Source: Hypericum androsaemum
Lineage: Eukaryota > Streptophyta > Magnoliopsida > Malpighiales > Hypericaceae
DNA: 64,000 bases
Reading direction: 5' to 3'
NCBI GenBank assembly: GCA_963995505.1
Contig: OZ023181.1
Span: forward strand, 14,814,221 to 14,878,220
Part shown: one piece after another, positions 57,930 to 64,000 of the stretch
How positions within the stretch are numbered: the first letter of the stretch is position 1
Layout of the letters: each line of letters opens with the position of its first letter
Program-made: the position numbers and the translations under genes
Notes under the pieces: generated by a model
What the model saw: only the letters and a program-made list of their open reading frames with translations
The model's database searches: none
What the model was told of the DNA's origin: nothing

Positions 57930-60900
57930 TCACGACCTCTGGTTCTTGGAGAAGAAACGAAGAACGACATAGAACAAGACCCTGTAGAGAACGGCCCACC
58001 CGAGCATATACAACACATTCTCCCATTTGTGGCGCTCCTCCGTGCTGATCCCGAGCGAGGTCAGAATTCCGTTCCCCGTCACGTTCTGGGGCAACCCGTC
58101 GGGCCCCAAAACGGCGCCGAAGACCTCGTTGGTCTGGAACTGGTTCATGAGCAGGCCCTCGTAGGGGTACGTCATGGTGGAGACCTTGTTCATCCAGACC
58201 CAGTACGCGGGCACGTCGTGGCTGTTGAGGAAGTAGCCGCAGAAGAGGAAGAAGAGTGCGGTGAAGGCGATGACCGCCGCGTACCCGAGGATGTAGTTGG
58301 GGACGATGGAGCTCACGAAGACGACGAAGGAGTTGGTGGAGAGGAGGGAGACGTAGAGGACGAGGATGAAGTAGTAGAAGGCCCCGCGCAGCTTGAGGGC
58401 CCACCAAACTATAAGGCCGTAGGAACCCGACTGGAGGAGGAGGAAGGGGAGGTAGGTGACCAGCCCCGAGATGGTGTAAGATGAGGCCCTGTATGCAATT
58501 CGCAGTCAAAATTTGTTAAAATCTTCGTATTCAAAAAATAGATTATACACGCTTATGAACAACGAGTGGATTGTGGGTAGTAATATAAACTTTAATAAAT
58601 ACAGAGGTAACAGTCAATAAAGTAGAGATCATCAAAATACAAATATCTAATGCAAAGATGGTTCTCAACGAACAATAATAAATAAACGCGTTTTGAATGC
58701 ATTCTATTTGAATTGGTATTTCTTTCTTTCCTGGGTTTTTTCTATTATTCATATAGGTCTCTTTTAAAAAAAACGCAGTTATAAACAAGATCACCGCTCT
58801 ACCTGTAGGCGTTGTGGGAGGTCTCCCGGAGGAAGATGAAGCGCTCCTGGATGAAGGCCGGGACGGCGTCGTTGGAGGAGAAGAAGAAGACGCAGACGGT
58901 GAAGATGAAGAAGGAGAGGCGGTTGGTGATCCCCTGGGGCCCGAACTTCGGGTTGGTGAACATGGTGGCCATCATGAAGCCCATCACTGTGAGGACCATG
59001 AGGCGGGAGAGGAAGAGCTCCGGGGTACGGTAGATGTTGAGGAAGTTTCGGCGCATGAGGATCCAGGTCTCCGAGAGGAAGGAGTTGGCGAACTTCGGGC
59101 CGAGGTTGCGGTGGATGGCGGAGGAGGCGGCCGAGGCGCGGTGGCTGAGCTTGTTAGGGGTCAGGTAGTCGTCTTCGTCTACTGTGTAGTCGCTGCTGTG
59201 AGGGGTTGGTGTGTTTGGTAGGACCTCGCTTGACATTGTGTATAGCACCTGCGGGGAGCTGCAAATAATATACATGCACCCACAATATTTTGATTATATT
59301 CAATTCAAGTACATATTATCATGTTCAATCTACAATATTAGAACCATTTCACTAGACCAATTTTTTTATTTTTTATTCATTTTCTCTATCAAAATTTATA
59401 ACCAAATCAACTAATCCAAGTTGATTATCGATTGGACCAAATTGCTTATTACTTGCGTTAAACAAACTATCGGATCAATGCAGTATGATTTCATATCACA
59501 ATTTTGACATCCCCATACTTGATTAATAAGTTAGAATTTTTCTTTCAAAAAATTAAAAAAAAATCACTCTTTCAATGTTTGAACTATATTCTAGAATAAA
59601 ATTAAAATCATCTCCATATTTTTCGTCACTTAAATGAAAATTTATTATGTTAACATTTGTAGCTAATATATGTTTGAATTTTATCCTGGTTGGCTCGATT
59701 TTCCGGGCCCTTATAACTTCCCCTCTCTATCCTACTCCAAAGCCAGCTCTTGGACAAAATAGATTTATTCAGTAGGTTCACTTCAACGTTTCAAACAATT
59801 TCTAAATTAAGTGGATGTATGAAAATAAAAGTCATGAAAATTGTCGAGATTAATTAATTCTTACCTTGAAGGATTTTGTTGCATTTTCTTATCGGCTCTT
59901 TGGTGAGAAGGCGTGAACATTAGCGTTTGCATTACTCCACTAGCACCGCCAGCACTCCACGACGACTTGGGCGTATTGTTATACGGGCTCCTCAGGCTAT
60001 GATCAAATTCATCAAGTTCATGTGCACTATCCTCCAAAGGAATCCGCGTCCCGCTGCCCCGTCGGCGGCCCCGCCTAGCGGGTGGCGGGGTCGGCACGAT
60101 GGAAGACACCGACACGCCATCCTCCTCCAAGGGCGGGGGCTTCATCCCGGTACGTGCAAATTCAGCCATCACCTTGACGCCCAACTCGGACTTGTCATAG
60201 TTTTGAATAATATCAATCAGGTACTCGATCGAGTTCTCCCCCTTGGGAACCTTCCGGCCCATCCGGCCCAAATGGAGGGTCACATCCTTGGGCGAGCCCT
60301 GGTACATGAGCTGGCCACGGGCCAGGATGATGAGGTGGTCCAAGAGCAACTGGATCCTGGATGAGGGCTGGTGGATCGTTAGGATGACGGTGCTCCCGGA
60401 CCTCGCGATGTTGTGGACCTTCTCGATGACGCTATGGGCGCTGGTGGAGTCAAGGCCCGACGTGGGCTCGTCGAGGAAGAGTAAAGACGGGCCGTGGATT
60501 ATGTCCACCCCGATCGAAACCCGGCGTCTCTCTCCTCCGGATACTCCTCTCGTGCCTTCGTCGCCGATGAACGTGTTCCTGGCCGACTGTAATAGACAAG
60601 AACAAGAAAAATAGTCAACGCTTGATGGTAAAGAACATATATTTTATGATTGATAATAAAAGAAAAATATGAGTCTATTACCAAAGAAGGGAGAAAAAGA
60701 ACCAAGACATAAACACTTACAGATAAACCAAGCTGCTCAATCATAGCCTCAACCCTCTGCTTCTTCTCAATGGTAGGGATACTCCCGAGCCTAAAATCAG
60801 CAGCGAACATAAGTGTCTCATAAACAGTGAGCATCGGGAACAACCGGTCGTCCTGCATGATATAAGCGGACGCCCGCTTGATGAGGCTGGGGCTGGCCTC

Positions 60901-61227
60901 CACCCCGTCAAACGACACACTCCCTTTGAGGCTCCCGCTCGCTATCCTCCCCGCCAGCCCGTCGAGGAACGTCGACTTCCCGGCTCCGCTGGGGCCCATC
61001 ACGGCCGTCACGCACCCTTTCGGCGCGTACCCGGTGATCCTGTGAAGCAGGTCCACCTCCTGGCTCTTCCACTTTCCGTCAACTTTGCTCTTCTTGGTCA
61101 CAGTGTAGGTCAGTGCATTGTACTCCAGCCCTCCACTGAAGTTTACTGGCTTCTTCTTTATGTCTATCACCGTTTCGTGACGATGTTCTTTGCTGCTGTT
61201 ACTACGAGTGGTCGTCCGATGAGCCAT
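57930..61227 (-). CDS. STR2: Half-size ABCG transporter STR2 (stunted arbuscule 2)
   Basis: Four minus-strand exons: 61227-60721, 60586-59865, 59258-58803 and 58488-57930 (2244 nt, 747 aa; known STR2 proteins are near 730). The N-terminal ATPase domain has Walker [10 protein letters not shown] (78-86), signature VSGGERRRV (184-192) and Walker B LLFLDE (204-209). A Ser/Pro-rich linker (about 290-430) follows, then a six-span membrane domain with [20 protein letters not shown] and [20 protein letters not shown]. The end is [32 protein letters not shown] and [13 protein letters not shown] linker residues separate STR2 from STR. STR2 pairs with STR in the periarbuscular membrane and is needed for arbuscule growth, probably for lipid export to the fungus. 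Exons 2-4 are strikingly rich in G/C at third positions. Confidence 0.94.
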
Positions 61228-63010
61228 TTCGCGGCTTCGAGGAACCGGAACTGATGATGGTTTCGGGTTGGATGTGGAGGTTTAATGGTAGAGAGGGCAG
61301 TGGATGAGTTTATTAAGAAGTTGAGAGGGAGATGTTTTTGAGTAGTTACAGCTAAGGAAGAGGTGGCAGTGTGTAGGGAGGGAGTTGGATCCAAGGTTGT
61401 GGGCAGCTTAGCGAGAGGGTGTCTTCTTTGAGCAATCCGGTTTAGGATTGTTTCGATCGACAAGGATAGAAGGCATATTCTTGTTTTCTTCATCCGCCCT
61501 TTTTGGCATATCTATGTGCAACTCAGCCACCTACAAAAAGGCTTCGCCAATTCTGACAAAAAGAAGGCTTCACCACTTTCCTTGAAGACTAATTTTTTTT
61601 TAATAAAAGTAACCAAAATTTATCTTTAGTAGTAAAATTTTAATTCTCTTAAACAAAATCTTCGGGACAAACATAGTGAATGAAACATACACTAGAATGC
61701 TATCAAAGTTTTCTTCTTAGAGTCTAATCTTTAGACCTAGAATTTGAACCCTTAGACCTCCTTGAAATTTATAACATTTTATGTCGTTATGTTACATTTT
61801 TTTTTACATTTTACGGATTCTAATATTGTTCTAACTCTGAATTTGTTCATTGCTCATAAATATGACAATAATTAACATAGGGTTACATAACAAAAAAATT
61901 CTCAACAAAAAATTCTTAGATGGTTGTATAATAAATTGATACCCTAACTTATAAAATAATTTACTTTTGAATTTATTTATTGTCATCAAACAGTGGCGAA
62001 GCTAATCACCCTGTAATTTTTACTAAATTTCTAACTTAACCTCTCATAAAATTAAATTTGCACCAACAAAATTTGTACATTTGTAAGAAAAAAAATTTCC
62101 TATAAAACAATCAAGGCTTCCCCACAGCTTAATTGTTTGTCTTTGGAACTTCGTTTTAATTGTGCTGTCGGATGAAATTTCTTCCCGTCCCGAAGTTGGA
62201 AATTTTCTTTTGATAACAAAATTCGGATTTTTTCCTAGATCATTTTTGCATCGAACCTAGAGTTGGCATCTCCAACTTTTTTATCTTTTGCCGACGTGGC
62301 CACCGACGATGTGGCAGCCCGGAGCAAAACGGTGCGGGTTGCTGGATCGCCTGGGGGACGACGAAGAGGAGACGGCGCGGAGGACGTCCTCGGAGGTGGG
62401 CTCGTCGCAGTTGGGGACCCTAAATGAATAAAGTCAATTTAGTTATTTGTAACTAATTCTTTTCGGGAGGAGAAAGAACAAACGAAATTTTCATTTCGTG
62501 ATTTTATTCAGGGGTATAATAGACTTTTTATATGATTAATTTAGTATATTGAATAATTTAGAGTCTTTTGTGGGTATTTCTATAATATAGGGCCTAAATA
62601 TCCATTTTCAATAATACAGGATACCTAAGTATATCTTTAATCTTTTATTTTTTTTGTTAAGTTTATTGTTTACATCATCGGAATATCAGGTACACATATC
62701 TTAAGAATCTTAAAATTTATTTGGCAAGACTTCTGATGAAACTCCCAACGAAACCAAAAAAATACCAAAACTGAACGGTTTGATGAGTGTTACAAAACAA
62801 AAGGGAATGAGAACGCTTCTCAATGGAGCTGCTACACATGAAGATGGATTTTTTTGGTAGAATCGAGTTGATCCCCTAAACTTTATTCATCCAGATAGAG
62901 TAATATTAAGTGTACAATGATATAGACAAAACTCTTTCAGATTATCTAAACACACATTCAAACAGAATTGAAATGGAACCTCTGATGAAATTTGCTCAAA
63001 ATTTTTTAGG
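61228..63010. other. STR2 promoter region and unassigned DNA
   Basis: Besides the P1BS/MYCS pair there is a GC-rich block at about 62290-62425. It reads on the minus strand as an open stretch with VPNCDEPTSEDVLRAVSSSS and ends in a stop. It is unlike its AT-rich surroundings and may be a captured exon, but I do not recognise it and found no inverted ends around it. Confidence 0.35.
61473..61487. promoter_or_regulatory. P1BS site adjoining a MYCS-like motif upstream of STR2
   Basis: GCATATTC (61473-61480) fits the PHR-binding P1BS consensus GNATATNC. It overlaps TTCTTGTTTT (61478-61487), close to MYCS (TTTCTTGTTCT). The pair lies about 246 bp upstream of the STR2 start codon. Paired P1BS and MYCS/CTTC motifs mark promoters induced by mycorrhiza. 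Match is by sequence only. Confidence 0.55.
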
Positions 63011-63123
63011 GTGAGATTTAAATTATTTCTACAATTTTGGAACTTAGACGGTCACGGGATTCGATCCTCCCACCTCATGTTTAAAGACTGACACCGTATC
63101 CATCATACCATACATGAGTTGGT
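63011..63123 (-). repeat. tRNA-derived SINE-like repeat, second copy
   Basis: Read on the minus strand, it has ACCAACTCATGTATGGTATG, then ATGAGGTGGGAGGATCGAATCC (B box) and ends TTTAAATCTCACCC. It matches 17851-17965 with a few substitutions. Confidence 0.65.
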
Positions 63124-64000
63124 AAGAGAGCGTATTTTAGATGTTCAGATCGATGAGTTAAAATCCAACGAAGCGGATGAACATCCGGACTCTGATTGGG
63201 CCTACGGTTGTTTGGAAACTAGGCATTTGGGTCTTGTTCAGGAGTTGGAGGAAGTTTTTTCAAGTATCGTCGCGAATGGAATGCTCGTTCCTGCTAACGA
63301 AAAGCCTGCATTTCCTTCGAATGGTTTGGACAATCTTGTGAGTTTGGTGGAAAGTAGACCTTTTGGTCTAGTTAGGAAGGAAGCGCTTTTCCCTGCTGTC
63401 GTGGAAGTTGGGCACTCGAATGCCAATGTGGCTGCTGCTATTTTGCAACCCCTCGATGAAGATGTAGTTGTGCAGCAGCCCTTGAACGCTACTACTGCAC
63501 AGCTTCTCGTTGTGGTCATGCCTCCTCCTTCCTCAGCTGTGTTGGGCGATGGGGCTCTGCGACACCGAAGTTGATGCAGTTTTGACGTCTGCTGCTGAAG
63601 CGGATGGGTTTGAGTTTCATTCCCCTGTTGCTGTTGAAGATGGGGGGTCGGCCACGTGCTTTGTGGTTGATGAATCTCAGTTACAGGTTGCTATTGCAGA
63701 TGTGCTGGATTTATATTTATTTTTGTAGGTCCCTGTTGCAGTTGTTGACCCTATTGATAAAGAGGAAGAGAGTGTAAAGACTGCTCTAGTGGCTACTGGC
63801 AGAAATGTTGCTTTGGATGTTGTTGTTCCTTCTTCTAAATCCATGGCTACTGTAGCTGTGGACAATACTGCTGCCTTGGAAGTCTCTTTGGCGCTATATG
63901 AGGAAATCTGGTTGAACAAACTAAAACAACAAATTGTGGATGTAATTATGCAACAATTGAAAAAAGAGAAATCTTTGTTGGAGCCACTCTCAGCTGCCAA
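63124..64000 (+). pseudogene. Broken coding-like sequence running off the window
   Basis: A plus-strand frame to 63574 (with LETRHLGLVQELEEVFSSIV) is followed, one frame over, by 63510-63728 and, after a TAG, by an open stretch to the window end (ALYEEIWLNKLKQQIVDVIM). Val, Ala and acidic residues dominate. I do not recognise a family. The 3' part of a LINE ORF1 is a possibility only by style. The SINE copy abuts its left edge. Confidence 0.3.

Noticed and set aside
58029..59221. Plus-strand protein genes rich in Glu, Gly and Val
   Set aside because: These open frames are the antisense of GC-rich STR2 exons and have no homology or splice logic.
47810..61227. Shared bidirectional promoter of SYMRK and STR2
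   Set aside because: Both genes are transcribed from the minus strand, with STR2 upstream, so they are in tandem and cannot share a divergent promoter.

Overview
The window is nuclear DNA of a eudicot plant. It is AT-rich, has short-exon spliced genes with GT-AG introns, and is dense in Copia, MULE, LINE and SINE elements. It carries full-length SYMRK (malectin-like domain, LRRs, kinase) and STR2, which implies a species that forms arbuscular mycorrhiza. I cannot name the species.

Left part (1-28 kb) is mostly mobile DNA. It holds a diverged tandem repeat (18-490), a MULE with long terminal inverted repeats (709-1793), a 62-bp AT-rich tandem repeat, and a tRNA-Asn(GTT) gene (3491-3564). A 12.8-kb rearranged Copia element (4640-17394) carries a single pair of TAAAG target duplications and sits in the former 5' leader of a decayed mitochondrial-type serine hydroxymethyltransferase gene (17437-19167). 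A Pack-MULE with a malate dehydrogenase fragment follows (19968-21268). Next is a Tnt1-like Copia (21296-27000) split by a 3-kb solo LTR (22546-25552).

Middle part (28-39 kb) holds an intact ribosomal protein L3 gene (RPL3, 5 coding exons, 389 aa) with telo-box promoter motifs. A convergent gene encodes a predicted plastid NTF2/SnoaL-fold protein (5 exons, 219 aa). An intron-bearing RPL3 fragment, a truncated LINE and a third MULE-like element follow. The last carries an aspartyl-tRNA synthetase fragment and a nested Cassandra TRIM whose LTRs hold 5S rRNA-like sequence.

Right part (39-64 kb) is the gene-rich end. It has an organellar M3 oligopeptidase (17 exons, 782 aa, +), SYMRK (15 exons, 935 aa, -), two signal recognition particle (7SL) RNA loci with USE/TATA Pol III promoters (-), and STR2 (4 exons, 747 aa, -). 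SYMRK acts at the start of symbiotic signalling, and STR2 is a half-size ABCG transporter needed at the periarbuscular membrane. The two symbiosis genes are therefore neighbours on the same strand, less than 5 kb apart, with only 7SL loci and a 213-bp tandem duplication between them. A P1BS-type site beside a MYCS-like motif lies about 250 bp upstream of the STR2 start. The final 3 kb holds a SINE and degraded coding-like sequence that runs off the window.

Exon boundaries were set by eye from reading frame, splice signals and remembered family sequences. No searches were run.
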